Source: Marchantia polymorpha subsp. ruderalis (taxonomy: Eukaryota; Streptophyta; Marchantiopsida; Marchantiales; Marchantiaceae). From it: a DNA stretch of 64,000 bases. The stretch's first letter is position 1. The number at the start of each line of letters is the position of its first letter. The translations under genes were made by a program, and so were the position numbers. Of this stretch, positions 10,496 through 26,737 are shown piece by piece. Where the stretch lies: the NCBI GenBank assembly GCA_037833965.1, contig AP031353.1:13208501-13272500 (forward strand). The letters run 5' to 3'. The notes beneath the pieces are model-generated. The model saw nothing but the letters and a program-made list of their open reading frames with translations, made no database searches and was not told where the DNA came from.

Positions 10496-11521
10496 CTACG
10501 GAAAAGATGCTAACTAAGTACTCTACGTAAGAGATGCTAATTACGTACTCGACGTAATAGATGCTAACTATGTAGTCTATGTGAAAGATGCTTACCAAAT
10601 TGTCTACATAAAAGATGCTAACTACGTAGTCTACGGAAAAGATGCTAGCTACGTACTCTACGTAAAAGATGCTAACCACGTTGTCTACAGAAAAGATGCT
10701 AAGTACGTAGTCTACGTAAAAGATGCTAACTACGTACTCTACGTAAAAGATGCTAACCACGTTGTCTACAGAAAAGATGCTAACTACGTACTCTACGTAA
10801 AAGATGCTAGCCACGTTGTCTACAGAAAAAATGCTAACTACGTACTGTACGGAAAAGATGCTTACTACGTACTCTACGTAAAAGATGCTAACCATGTTGT
10901 CTACATAAAAGATGCTAACTACGTACTCTACACGGAAAAGATGCTAGCCACGTTGTCTACATAAAAGATGCTAACTACGTAGTCTATGTAAAAGATGCTA
11001 ACTACGTTGTCTACATAAAAGATGCTAACTACGTACTTTGCATAAAAGATGCTAACTACGTACTCTGTGTAAAAGATGCTAACTACGTACTCTATATAAA
11101 AGATGCTAACTACGTTGTCTACATAAAAGATGCTAGCTACGTGCTCTGCATAAAAGATGCTAACTACGTACTCTGCATAAAAGATGCTAACTACGTACTC
11201 TACGTAAAAGATGCTAACTACGTAGTCTACTTAAAAGATGCTAACCACGTTGTCTACTTAAAAGATGCTAACCACGTTGTCTACTTAAAAGATGCTAACT
11301 ACGTACTCTGCATAAAAGATGCTAACTACGTACTCTACGTAAAAGATGCTAACCACGTTGTCTACATAAAAGATGCTAACTACGTACTCTCTGCATAAAA
11401 GATGCTAGCTACGTACTCTACATAAAAGATGCTAACTACGTTGCCTACATAAAAGATGCTAATTACGTACTCTGCATAAAAGATGTTAACTACGTACTCG
11501 TTGTCTACATAAAAGATGCTA
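10496..11521. repeat. 27-bp minisatellite, about 38 copies
   Basis: The unit is close to aaaagatgctaactacgtactctacgt. Two main variants alternate irregularly: one with actacgtactctacgt, the other with accacgttgtctacat or -cag. The unit is 9 codons and mostly free of stops, so it creates long open frames on both strands. The plus strand reads KDANYVLYV-type repeats at 10581-10964 and 11141-11398; the minus strand reads SIFYVEYVV-type repeats at 10491-10895. Two-base insertions near 10931 and 11390 break the plus frame. I regard the frames as a by-product of unit length, not as genes. Confidence 0.92.
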
Positions 11522-13524
11522 GAGAAATCTTCCAGCGCAATTTCTCGAGACAAGACGGTTGGATATGGCGCAGCATTATGATATCAGACTCAATAGGCAG
11601 GTAGCATCTGATATTTCATCGCTGAAGATAGTGTCGAGCTTTGAGATGAAGTTTTAGGCTGCGGTGACCAATGCCGCCAAGGCTATCGTCGTGTAAAATA
11701 GAAGCAGAAACTGAAGGATTGCGAAAGGTCAGAAACCCAAGGTTGTCTGAGTTTGTGTGCTCTAATCATCAGCTTGCCGTCCTTCATTTCTCGCGATCAA
11801 TTGTGATTGAAACCATTGCCGAGCCCCGGTATTGGAGACTATCAGTCGAAAGGACACGGTTACAAATGACAATGGCAGCGTGGAAAGAGGTCTACTGGTT
11901 GACTGAGTCCGGCACATTCCGAACAAGATGAAGAGTATCGCGGTTTCACCGCGATTCTCTTCATCTCAAATAGATCCATGTCGAAAGTAATGCCTCACGA
12001 CCCGCATACTGACTCCTCTTGTTCCAGAGCAAGCCCTCCTTGCAAGACTGGTCGTGTTCATGTGCATCCACGACGAGCCAATCTCGGGTTTGGTCTGTTT
12101 GTGCACACTAGTTAACGCACACGGTTTACGCAATCTATCTATCAATTTACCGCGCAACGATTTCTGAGGAACTACAATTTCCAGGCAGAGACGTCTGAGG
12201 ATCAAGAGCTCGCGGCAACAGCGATCATGGATCATGATTGAAGTTCCGTGAAAGCTTGTCTCTGAAATCATGGGTCAAGAGGGGCAGTCTTCTGTGCACT
12301 ATGAGAAACGCTAATATTGGAATGAGCAGAATCAGCTCAGACTGATCTCATTGGAGGGCAAAGTGCATGGACACGGCCTTTGTTGGCCGGGTCCGCTGCT
12401 ACCTGACAATCAATACATCCAATTCGACCCGCGTCGTCACCTGTTGCTGCAAAATCCAAAATGAAGACAGCAGGTCGATCCAAATTTGAAGAATGCTGTA
12501 TCAACTTTGTTCTGAGGAGTCGAATTCATTTGGATCATTTCCGACAATTTTATGAACAGGTAACTTGGGGATGGATTTGTTGCTCGGTCCTCGATCCAGG
12601 TTTAGTTGCCCTTCATATGGAAAAGGTTTCTCGAAGCATCCAGCTGTTCAGACATCAAATCCAGCGTGCAGACAGTCCGATCGACAAGCTTCCTCCACAC
12701 TTCTTTCAAGCTCCCCATGAGAGAAAGTGGCAAAGTCCGGGAGTATAAGATCCGGCTCGTGGAGAGCACAAAGCAGAAACGAAGTCTTGGTCGAGCTCGT
12801 CGGGTGCAAATCATCGGTAAGATATTATCGGGCAAGCAAACTTTCTGGCTCCTCACTTTGTCAACCGACATATGGAGTGACAGTTTCATTATATTCTCTA
12901 GGAGATTTAAATTTGTCTCTTTAGCATCCGATATCAGGAAGCATTCACTATGTCTACATTGAATGAAGTCATGAAATATTCACGTGACTGCGCACTACTC
13001 TTTAGTCAAGCCTAGCGTACGTACTTCCTCTCTTGTCAGCATGGGCTTGTAGACTCAAGCCTCATGCTCAGCTGCTAAACAGTTTCACTGCAGTCAGCCT
13101 TCCGTCGATGAATTATTTCGTCTTCTCAACTCGTCTCAATCTCTAGTATCCCTTCGGTTAATGTACTACTAGGATTGCTTACATATACAGCATTTGAAAG
13201 TCCTTGAAACTGAACCTACCTTTCATCTTCATTTGGCCAGCTCAGGCCTTACTCGATCTTCAAAGTACTTGATTTCACTTCCTGTTGTGTACTGCATCAA
13301 AGATACAGATTTACTAACCTCAGTTTGAAAGGCAGATAAGGTTTAATTTATTTAATACTGGAGCGATGAAGTTGTTCATGAAATCTTACGGTTATTGCCT
13401 GACTTGCAATGTTTTCCGCAGAAGCATCCGATTCAGCTTTGAACAACTGAAAATTTGAACGCTGTATTGCAAGAGGATCGATTCCAAGCGACAGGAACGA
13501 CATTAAACCATACATTCTTCAAAT
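11522..13524. other. Spacer upstream of peroxidase, nothing recognised
   Basis: Several open frames of 85-118 codons overlap on both strands (11671-11931, 11966-12271, 12461-12962). None has a motif I recognise, and their overlap on opposite strands argues against most being real. The promoter of the peroxidase gene at 13525 must lie in the 3' part, but I see no convincing TATA box. Confidence 0.45.
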
Positions 13525-15187
<1,663 letters not shown>

Positions 15188-15419
15188 TTTATCAGATTTG
15201 GAGGGGCTAATGTGTACGTCCCGATAGATGCAGGATTGCTGAGATTCACATTTGCGGATGGCATCAATTAAGTGATGTATCCAAGCCCTGTCGAGTAGGC
15301 GTTAAGACTATTTACTACACATGAGCTTACATGTGAACTTTACGTAGAACTAGGACTAGGATAGCTGTACCAGCATTGTGATTTATTTACATTCTTTATC
15401 TCAGGTTTCTTTTGATTCC

Positions 15420-15425
15420 AATAAA
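15420..15425 (+). terminator. Polyadenylation signal of peroxidase A
   Basis: AATAAA lies 233 nt after the stop codon of peroxidase A, in the sense orientation and at a plausible 3'-UTR distance. Confidence 0.55.
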
Positions 15426-15898
15426 ACATATCCGACCAAATGAAGCTGTTGGAGAATCTCCTTACACCATTCTTTCTGTCGGAGAAATCATGTTGAACAA
15501 TAGATGCTTATCACTACAAACAACATATTTTTCAGTCACAAGTACCATTGAATAAAATGATTGTAATTTGCTCTATAATCAAGCATGTTTAATGGTCTTA
15601 CATATAAAGTTCAAAACATTGAATAAATCTTTGTAAGCGACAATGCAACGAGCTGTATATTGTACGGCGAGTATGACTACGCAGGGGGCTGGTTTCACAT
15701 GCGAACAAGTGAGACATTACGACCACATTATGACTGAGGTCAAAACCTCTCTTATGATGTACTGTGCACGATTGTACGTGTATACAGTTACTTATCATTA
15801 TCATGATACTGTATATATAGTCCGCAGGTTACATAGTTCTGCGTGGTGGACGGTCATCTCTCCAAATGTCCCAGAATAGAACATCATCTGCTTGACAA

Positions 15899-15934
15899 GA
15901 GCATTCCAATTCCAAAATTGGAATTGTAATGCTC
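15899..15934. repeat. Hairpin, 16-bp arms, one mismatch
   Basis: The arms 15899-15914 and 15919-15934 pair except at one position around the loop aaat. A 23-bp tandem duplication (tttggagtcat...gaag) follows directly at 15936-15958 and 15959-15981. Confidence 0.8.
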
Positions 15935-16124
15935 GTTTGGAGTCATCGAGAGGTGAAGTTTGGAGTCATTGAGAGATGAAGTATCAAATTTGTGAAGCAT
16001 TGATTGGTCTCTATTGAAACACATTCTTGTTCTGATCAGCTGACTGTGTAATGACTGTCCTAGTGCCACTGAGTTCACACACAATCTCCGTTCAATGACA
16101 AGGAGTTCAAAACTACGCTGTTGG

Positions 16125-16160
16125 CGTCGAAGTGTAGTTGACGCCAACTACACTTCGACG
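16125..16160. repeat. Perfect 16-bp hairpin, 4-nt loop
   Basis: The arms cgtcgaagtgtagttg (16125-16140) and 16145-16160 are exact reverse complements around acgc. Confidence 0.88.
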
Positions 16161-18853
16161 TGGAATGAACATTGCAGGCACCCGACGTTGACCATTTACA
16201 TGCGAGTTGTGTAGGTAGAGTGCAACATGAATGGATCTCTCTTCGAATCGTAACAGTAAAAGTACCTCAGACGTTGACTTCTGACTTTTCTCATCTTATG
16301 GTGGATCTTACTTGGAAGTTGGCATCAGCAGACCTGGTCGTCCTTCCGTAGATCCGGGCATTGATCTAGATAGTAAGTGATGTAGTTACTGGAAGATATA
16401 GGATCCAGGTTGCAAGTTGATTTGAAGCTTATATGAGAAGCGAAGTCTGACGTCAGAACTGCCTAGCGAGCCGTCAACATGCATTAAATTTTAGCTGCTA
16501 TTCATGCAGGTATCATCTATAATCCCCGTTGAGTCGGAACTTATCGCAATCCAAGAAAGCTTCTCGCTTGATGGTTGCGTGGTAATGCCTTATGGAGCGC
16601 TCTATGTATTGTCTGCACAGTGCAGTCGCCAAGGATCAAAGTCCGTTGAAACAGATGCGGAGAACTATGCGAAATGTAGAGAAGATGGGTGCAAGATCAA
16701 TATATCCCTAGAATGTAGAGTTTATTTGAATATTTATAAGTACGAGTCGAATTGCATACGGACCATAAACCGGTGCTAAAAGTTTGTTATCAGATTCTGC
16801 CATCGACTGCGAGAGATGGAACCACCAGATCAATCACTAGTACAGAAATCCATGGCTGCCGGGATTTGCAAGTACAATTTCATATTTGATTGCCTTATTG
16901 ATATGCCGAACTCATTGACCACAGAGGAATGTTGTGCCTGCTTTGACTTGATTAAGAATGCAAATCAAGTAATAAGTTTCATTACTTACTATGCAGGAGG
17001 CTTACATCCAGGATTCAAACTTGATGGCATGTCTCCTCCGTACAGAGGACTTGCTACAAAGACTGCTTTGAGGACAATGGAATAATGCTGTCATTCTTCA
17101 AGATATAAGTCTTAACAAATTTTCATCCCCCCAAATTTGAACATTTTCTTTCAATTTGGCTTAAGCTGATGGGCTGTGCATAGAGATTGACACAATGACG
17201 GACACTTGCATTCATTGCTCATGGCATCGATATGACTCATGGTACGCACACAAACTCCTCACGTGCATCCAGACATAGAAGCTCAAAATTCTAGCCAGAA
17301 TCTCACAATCATATACTATAGTAACTTTATGCTTTGCGGCTCACAGGTTCAGTTTTTTTAGTCGAAAGTGCCAAGTATACACAATGCATGACGCACCGTG
17401 GAGCGCAGAAGATACAGTGCAATGGCATTAGCTGAAAGTTATTGAGGAGGAGGTGACTTAAGACGTGAGATATCTTCAAAACAGGACCGTAGAAGCAGAT
17501 TTGCTGTATATTATAACTGGTACAGGACTAGGAGATTATCTCTAAGCGAAGCAATTAGTTCAGAGTCGTCACAAGACTCGACACGGTGGTTCTAAAGATG
17601 GGCGAAGTGTACAAGGAGCTGTTAAATCTGTGCCCTCCAGGTTTCAGCTCGAGGGTTCTTTTAGATCAGTAGTTTAAATCGAATTATATTTGGAAACCCT
17701 TTAACTTGCACATGGTATCCTCACTAAAGTATCCAAACCCCCAAATAACTCCAAATCATAAGGAACAAAGAGTTGAAGACTTTGCAAGATACCTTGGCTA
17801 CAAGAGGTCCACTTCACCTGGCCGCCGACCGATACAGCTGTGCATTATACACGGAACCGTGAGTGATTTCGACAAAGCAAGTGAAAGACAGATTGATATG
17901 GAGCTTCATTGCAAAAAGTCCATAACAGTCACTTTTGCTCAATTCCATCATCCAATTGACTTAAAGTAAAGAGATTGCGAAACAGATTTTTTAGATGTCA
18001 TCAATGGACATCGAAAACGAGGTGGTATTACGCGTTATCAATATCCGTACGACATAGAATAAAGTGTAATCGATATCTAGCTGAGAATGAAATATCTTTC
18101 TATTGGAATGTTGTTCCATAAAAAGATGTGATTGTAAAGGCTGGATAGCCTATACAACCAGTTGAATGCATCTAATCGAAAGCTTTTGTATTTGAACTCC
18201 TAAAAATTAAGAAACACATGTGAGTCTAGAAGTCAAGCACTGTATTCCTTCGTGGACACTTCTAGAGAGTCGCGTTATGTACCACGGTGTCCGGTGGTTT
18301 CTCTAACTTTCAAATTAGAAATTTGCTTATGAATTGACCTTCATTGATGAATTAAATACCATTGAGATATTCGGTGTACGTGATGATGAGAATAATCACA
18401 TGCACACCGATCATCAAAACTCAAGCCAACACTTCCGTTTGCACACGTAATTTTAAACAAAGACTGTTCTCTAATCATGTTTGAATACCTCTATATGTAG
18501 TCGATGACAGTGCATAAGATTCGGAATTGCCAATAGAAAGGTAAAGAAAAATTCTTCGAAGAGCTTTATTTGTACATCCGCTACCAGATATGGTGACTGA
18601 TGTGCTATGAGAAAAAGAATCTTGACAGACCAGCTCACAGTACAGTTATCATATACATGTATTTGGGTGATCTTCACTTAGCATGTTGTAAGCTTCTGAC
18701 TATCGTGCTATTAGCTGCGACTGCTTCATGTTTTAGATAATTCATAGAATGGTGAATCCCTCTACCAGTATCAATCTATAGCTTAAATACCCGGTTTCTG
18801 CCACCAAATATATAGCTGACAATCCCACCTAATTTCCTACATCCGCTAAATTT

Positions 18854-20425
<1,572 letters not shown>

Positions 20426-23400
20426 GTTTGAATTATTTTTTCAATATACTATTTTTTCTTTTATCTGTTGTTCTTTATGTTGAGCTCTTGAATCGTCTTC
20501 CAATACAGCGAAGTTTTTCTGGTCAAGGTCTCGATCGGACGCCTCTGTGTTTTCAGTTTTCTGCAGATAACATTGCACTCTGCTGTTATATTCTATAATT
20601 CTATTCACTTTTCAAATCTCATGCATAAAGAATCCACTCGAAATTTTATACAAACACAAATCTACTGGTTCAGACAACAGGAATAGGATGGGGATTCTGG
20701 AAGAACTTTCAGAAAGTTGAGATCCAAGCGAACAACAAGAATGTTCAAGAGTGCATGGTTTTCGTTGACTAGCAAGTCTTAAATCAAAAAATCTCATGGA
20801 AACATAGCACCCTAGAATTACATCGAGTGAGCAAAGAGAACTTCTTCGAACTCCAATTACTGCTTTCTACAGGCAGTGCAGATGACCATATGAGTATATT
20901 TGTAATCAAAATAAGACAAGATCAGTTCTAACTGAGCTTGAGAAATCAGACTTCATAATGTTTCGTGATGCTAGTTGGAAAGCACTTACCAGATGATTTG
21001 CACCCGATGAGTTTGGCCAAGTACTTCGCTTCTGCTTTGTGTCCTCCGCTACCCCGACCTTATACTCCGACTTTTCCATCTAGTATTCTAGGAATCTTCT
21101 AACGAGTGTGAAGGGAGCCTCTTCCACTCAACGTTGGGATTGTCTGCACGCTGGCCTTGATGTTTGGCCAGCTTGATCGAAACAGATACACCCTATACTG
21201 TAGAATTTTGGGACAGATTTAGCTCGAGCTAAAAGCGATTCTACCATTTCTATCCCTTCGTGACCTGTCCGAACAGTTTTACACAATTGTACGTGGAGAA
21301 AGTAGATAAAAAAGCTGACGCTTGAAGGTTGCTCTCTCACAAGAAAGAAATTACTGCAACCTTCAAGCAGTGGCTCGAGCTGCTATGTCCACTTTAGACA
21401 TAATGGTTACAGTTTGCCACAGATGTCAACGTGGATGGAGTCAAATGCAAGGGGCAGCAGACCCGGTCAACAAGGCCTGTATGACAGTGGAGATGCATTG
21501 AGGTCAGTTCTTGCGTAGTATGTTTCGTCCAATATTAGCATTATTCCAGTGCAATAAGGAATACTGCTGACTGCTTGCCATGGCCACTTGATTTCTGAAA
21601 GTTTTAGTCAGCAAGTTTCATTGGTGATCAGTGGTTGCTATTTGCCGCGAAATGTACAATTTCAAAAGTCTTGGCAAGGGATGTTTGTATGCTACGTAAG
21701 CAGGATGGAGTGACTGGCTTACACGAACACGTAGAGACCCCCGAATGGGGTTGTCGTGGATATACAGGGCCACGAAGAGTTGAACGCGGTGAATGACCGA
21801 TACACCAGAGGGATAGCACTGTTTGTGTCGTAGAGTGAGATGATGATACTCTTGCATCCGGACCTGTTCCACGCATGCTGAAACTGATAAGCAGTAAAGG
21901 TTTCTTCGATCTCGACTTGTAGTATCTCACTCGGTTCCTTGGAGATTACTGATTAACTCAAGAACTGGTTTAGCTAAGGGGCTCATCGATGATCTTGATG
22001 GCACTTGATTTCAGATGAATAGGAAAAAAACTGACGGCAACTTTTCTTCACAATGAACGACGTGAGACTGAGTCCCCTTTCTTGACTCAGATTTGTTCAT
22101 TCTTAATAAGATAGACAGTATGTTGAGCATTCTTCGCATTCTACACAGTTGCTTCCGGAGCTTCTGCTTCTGTTCGTTGTCGAGATTTATGCTTTTCAGG
22201 ACGCAATCTTACTCAGACACTAATCCTGGATATGGCATCTGATAAAGTTCATGAAATTGCTGGCTTGAACAAGTCCAGGGTTGTCGAGATTTATGCTTTT
22301 CAGGACGCAATCTTACTCAGACACTAATCCTGGATATGGCATCTGATAAAGTTCATGAAATTGCTGGCTTGAACAAGTCCAGGGTTGTCGAGATTTATGC
22401 TTTTCAGGACGCAATCTTACTCAGACACTAATCCTGGATATGGCATCTGATAAAGTTCATGAAATTGCTGGCTTGAACAAGTCCAGGGCCATCTCCAGGA
22501 AAGATACGATATTAATGTTTCCATGCCGCCTATCTCTTCTTACTTCCTGTGTGTATGAGGGTTTTCTCCACCATCTGATTCTAACTCCTTCGGAGACAAA
22601 TCTAGTAGTTCATAGAACTTCGGCTAGAACCGACATATGCGGCTTCGTCGTACAAAATGACTATCTGACACAGGTGCGTATCGTAAATTCGCTAGATCTG
22701 ATTCTTGCTTGCAGCTTCAAGATTATTAAACTGTAGTTTTAAAGTGCGACTGAATAGATTAAACGATGCACATTCAGTATAGTTAGTCAATCGCTTGTGC
22801 CGTGGTCGTTTGAGATCTGAGTTCCATAAGCATTTTGTTACAATCAGTCCGTAAAGCTGTTCACAATGCTTGTGGTGAGCTGATTAGTCATCCTACTGAA
22901 TGAGATTCTTACTAGATCTATGAGAAGTTGATAGTGCAAACGCACACAATTGTCGAGGCACAAAGTCAAATGCCTAGTCTCTAGTTACGAAATTTACACT
23001 CGAATCTGATTGGTTCACTTCACTTCATTAGAGAGCTTGTTCATTGTCTAGAATTCCGATAATACATGGTCGTACATCAAAAATATTGTATCACATTCAA
23101 TTATTATTTTAAAGTTTCCTACAACTTCACACCAGAGGGTTAAAAACATAAAATACAACTTAATTGAACCAATCTTGAAATTTTTTCTCTCTTTTGCACC
23201 CACAATATCTCAAAGTACGGAATCTACATATTCATCAATTCAAATTCTTTGCTTTGAAACTAATACTCTTAAACATTCCATTATATTGGTACATGGTAAC
23301 TGCTGGGATTGTAGGAGATAAAAGCACCTCATGTGATGCACAAGATCTGAGGATCTAAATATGAAGGGACTAATAGGTTTAGTGCTTATCTACATGTATA

Positions 23401-26400
23401 GAAAAGATAAATTGTTCAAGGTATGAGTTTTCGATCCTTGCTTGCATATCAGACACTGAGATCCGCAGATTTGTAGCCAATTCCCAGTTCCGCCCACTCA
23501 GTAAAGGATACCAACAAGGAGAAGACACAACGAGGCCCAGATCAGACACGAGTAGTGAGATGACCAAATCAAGAGAGCTAGATTGATGATTAGTGCTCAT
23601 TTGATATCTTCTGATAAAGATCCTGTTAGAATGAATTTTCCATGAATTTTAACTGGTAATTGCAGATATGTTTTCCGCTCCTTATCAGGTTTGTGAAATG
23701 GCAGAAATCTATCTAGTGAGAGCTACTCTACAAGTGATTTGCCAGATTATCACCAAATCTGCATATGAGATCATTTGGAATTGAAATCTTCTCGATGCCA
23801 TGTCGTTTCTATAGGTCACATATGAGGTTAGGATAATCATGCTTAGGGTGACCTGAAAGTGGTTGGAGGAAATAGCTGACAGTCTGTATATTGCAGACGA
23901 ATGAGAAGGTTTTAACTCGTTTTCCTGAAGCATTGGTACAGGTTGAAGTTGGCAAAATTTTTGAGGTTTGACTTAGAAAACGAATATTAAAATGCCACTC
24001 TTTTATAAAGTCAGACTTGCGTTGATCGACTTTGGCATATTGTGCTCACGAGTAGGTTGAAGATTGTTTCTATGGCATTGCAGAAATGTTTTTTAGATAA
24101 ATGGATACACATTTTATGATTGGCAGATCCTCCTCACTTTCCTCACATCAAACGCTTGTGTCATCCACTCACTGACAAGAACAACTGCAGACTGAGATCG
24201 AGGTCCAACTTCTCATCATACGAGTAGAACGACATATACCTAGAATACAATATATTGGCATTCTCGTTACAGATATTAAAGACTGATCCCGTAACTGAGT
24301 ATCTGATCTTGAGAGCAAATTTGCAGATGTAGTTCTAAATAAAACATTGAACTAGATGGAGAGAACTTCTTCCAGAATCTGAAGTCGCTCATTGTCAGCC
24401 AACATCATTAAAAAAAAACCTACATCTACATGGGCGTCTTAGATGTAAGGCAAGTGAAAATGAAGACGGAACCATTTTGGGGTTACATTTAATCTTATTC
24501 CTAATTCTACAGAATTACATACCAACAGATATCACATACTCTCTTCATCTTCAACTTTGCACCTACTAAGCATGTAGAAACTAAATTATAAGAAATTGTG
24601 TCATCAGTACGTGACCGTGCTGACCTTTGTTCATATCAGAGCATGTACTATAACAAAGTTTGTAAATGATCAGAGCAAGCAGAGGGCTTCCAGCAAGTGT
24701 CTGCCTGGCTAGATTTTTACATACATTTGGGACAATGAGCATGTGCATTACTTTTCGAAGGCGGAAGTGAGTGGCTTCGACCTGAGTAAAGACCCCAACT
24801 TCTGCAAAGTCAACCAGTTTCATAACTCCAAATTATGTGCCAACATAGACTCTATTCTTATCTGAAAAGATATAAGACACGCCGTCTGTGCTATTGTCGA
24901 TGAGAAAATATCAGATCCCGTTCTGAAAACCGGAGTGGGTTGAGTCGAGACCCTGCGGAAAGTTCAGCTAACCTTCATAGCAGCCCACAAGACTAATGTT
25001 CCATGAGTTACTTCTTGAGTAGTAGAATGTGAACTTGTCAGAACAGGGGCGCAAACCCTCTCATCGGACACGCCTTCACCTTCTGCTGTTTTATGTTTGT
25101 GAGTTTTTCCTCACGTCCTAGCAAGGGACACTAACCGCGCATCCATGTGTAGCACTACGTGGAGAGTCGATTCTTATGAGTGTAACCACTGTCTTGCGAT
25201 AGGATAATTTCAGATGCGTGCATATATTATAAATGCACTCATCTGCATTTATTGGTGAAATTTCTGCATTTAATCTCCGTATAAAATTCTAAATCAGACG
25301 CTTAATACATTGACCCATAAATTCATTCTCTAGTGTCAACGGTGGAGACGAATCACTATAAATGAGAATTATGCAATACTTCGCTGAACTCTGTCCATGA
25401 GATTTTAATTTAATTATTGTGGCACTTTTATTCATGATATCGCGACCTACATGGTGCCTTCTCTAGCGAGATGGATGTAGAGCCAATAGGTAATAGGTAG
25501 CATTTGCTAAGATTGCTGTTAGAAGACCTTGTGCTCAAAGGTGCAGGTTGGATTAGGAATATTTTCGTTGGAGTTTCCGAAGTATAGTCTTTGGTGGTGT
25601 AGCTACTGCCAAACTTGAAACATGAAACAGAACATGTAACCACTGCCAAACTTGAAACAAAAACACAAAGTGATTTTGTTGTAATATGACAAATGCTTTA
25701 GTCTATAGTTTAGGATGGTAGTTTAGATTTAGTGTAGGTAGGGTACTTGTGTATGTTTTGAAAGAACAAAATATTATTGTGAATTATAAATGCTTGGAGA
25801 TTTATAATTCTTAGGTCGGTTTCAATCTTGGGATCAAGTCAATACCAAGTTTGATATTATCCAAGTTGAATTTAATATTTTGCTTTCAGTGCCGAAATCT
25901 TGAAGAAGTTCTCTCCAAGGATAAATTGAAAAAATAGGTCAATACTTATAATTCTTTTGAAACTAAAAAATGGAATTAGATTAAAGATTAAGATTTTACA
26001 TGTTTTCTTAAGTGAGACGTACGTGATATAATTGAGTGCTTGTAACTTGCTTGCGTATTTGTGATTATCTTAGGATTAAAATTAAATTTTAGGATTAAAA
26101 TTGCTTGTTTTTTTGATATCTTGTGGTTTAGTTTCTGTCAAGGTTACCTTCCGTTGAGGTTTTTGATGAAATTTGCCTTCTTATTTTTGTTTAGCTATCT
26201 AAGGGAGCTTACCTACTTTACAACAACTCTTTTGTACCTTGACAACTAGAGACTACTTGGGTTGATAGGATTGCTTTCTAGTGGACGAAACTACTTTTTT
26301 GTGGCCTTTGAAGTTCACTTCGGACTCTAATTTGGTAAAGAACACTGAGGCATCAGGTAACTCACTGTCAACTACCAGTCATTTTTAAAGTCGATGGAAA

Positions 26401-26737
26401 CGTAAGAAGATGAGGGAATATGCAGTAGTGATGCTGAATCTAAATTGAAAGAAGCGGAGCGTGAAATCAAGTCATATTAGTTCCCTCATTTCTATGTTGA
26501 TCGTGTGGCACATAAGACCAACTTTCATATTCAGCTACTATATCTTTAGATTCAATGGATCTGGGGCTAAAGAGAATTAATGTTGTCTTTGATTCTTCGC
26601 GGACAGGGTCAAGGATGCATGGCCCTCGAGCAGCCGCTGTTGAATGTAATTTGTGTGAATGGATGCCTGAATTATTGCCGTTGCGTGAAATCATCACAGC
26701 AAGTCCTCAATCTGCTTTTCCTTCCGTTGATTCACAG
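20426..26737. other. Long spacer without a recognised gene
   Basis: Only short open frames with no family signal are present. It contains the perfect 104-bp triplication at 22176-22487, a perfect 11-bp hairpin at 25781-25810, and a 20-bp direct repeat (actgccaaacttgaaaca) near 25606 and 25644. The missing 5' exons of the bromodomain gene should lie here if it is intact. I looked for a bromodomain on the plus strand and saw none. Confidence 0.5.
22176..22487. repeat. Perfect 104-bp tandem triplication
   Basis: Three head-to-tail copies start at 22176, 22280 and 22384 with gttgtcgagatttatgcttt and show no differences that I can find. The length is not a multiple of three, so it is not selected as coding. 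Identity means a very recent event or an assembly artefact. Confidence 0.9.

Larger units (their letters stand above)
15426..18853. other. Spacer between the convergent peroxidases
   Basis: No gene was recognised. It holds a hairpin at 15899-15934 (16-bp arms, one mismatch, 4-nt loop), a 23-bp tandem duplication at 15936-15981 with three differences, and a perfect 16-bp hairpin at 16125-16160. Open frames at 16504-16779, 16816-17085 and 17706-17969 (plus) have ordinary composition but no family I know. The 16816 frame is Cys-containing (TTEECCACFDLI). They could be exons of an unrecognised gene or chance. Confidence 0.45.

Noticed and set aside
10491..11398. Repeat-protein genes on both strands in the minisatellite
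   Set aside because: The frames exist because the unit is 27 bp and lacks stops. They are broken by small insertions, have no start context and overlap each other on opposite strands.
22176..22487. CRISPR-like or satellite array
   Set aside because: Only three identical contiguous copies without spacers; a simple tandem duplication.
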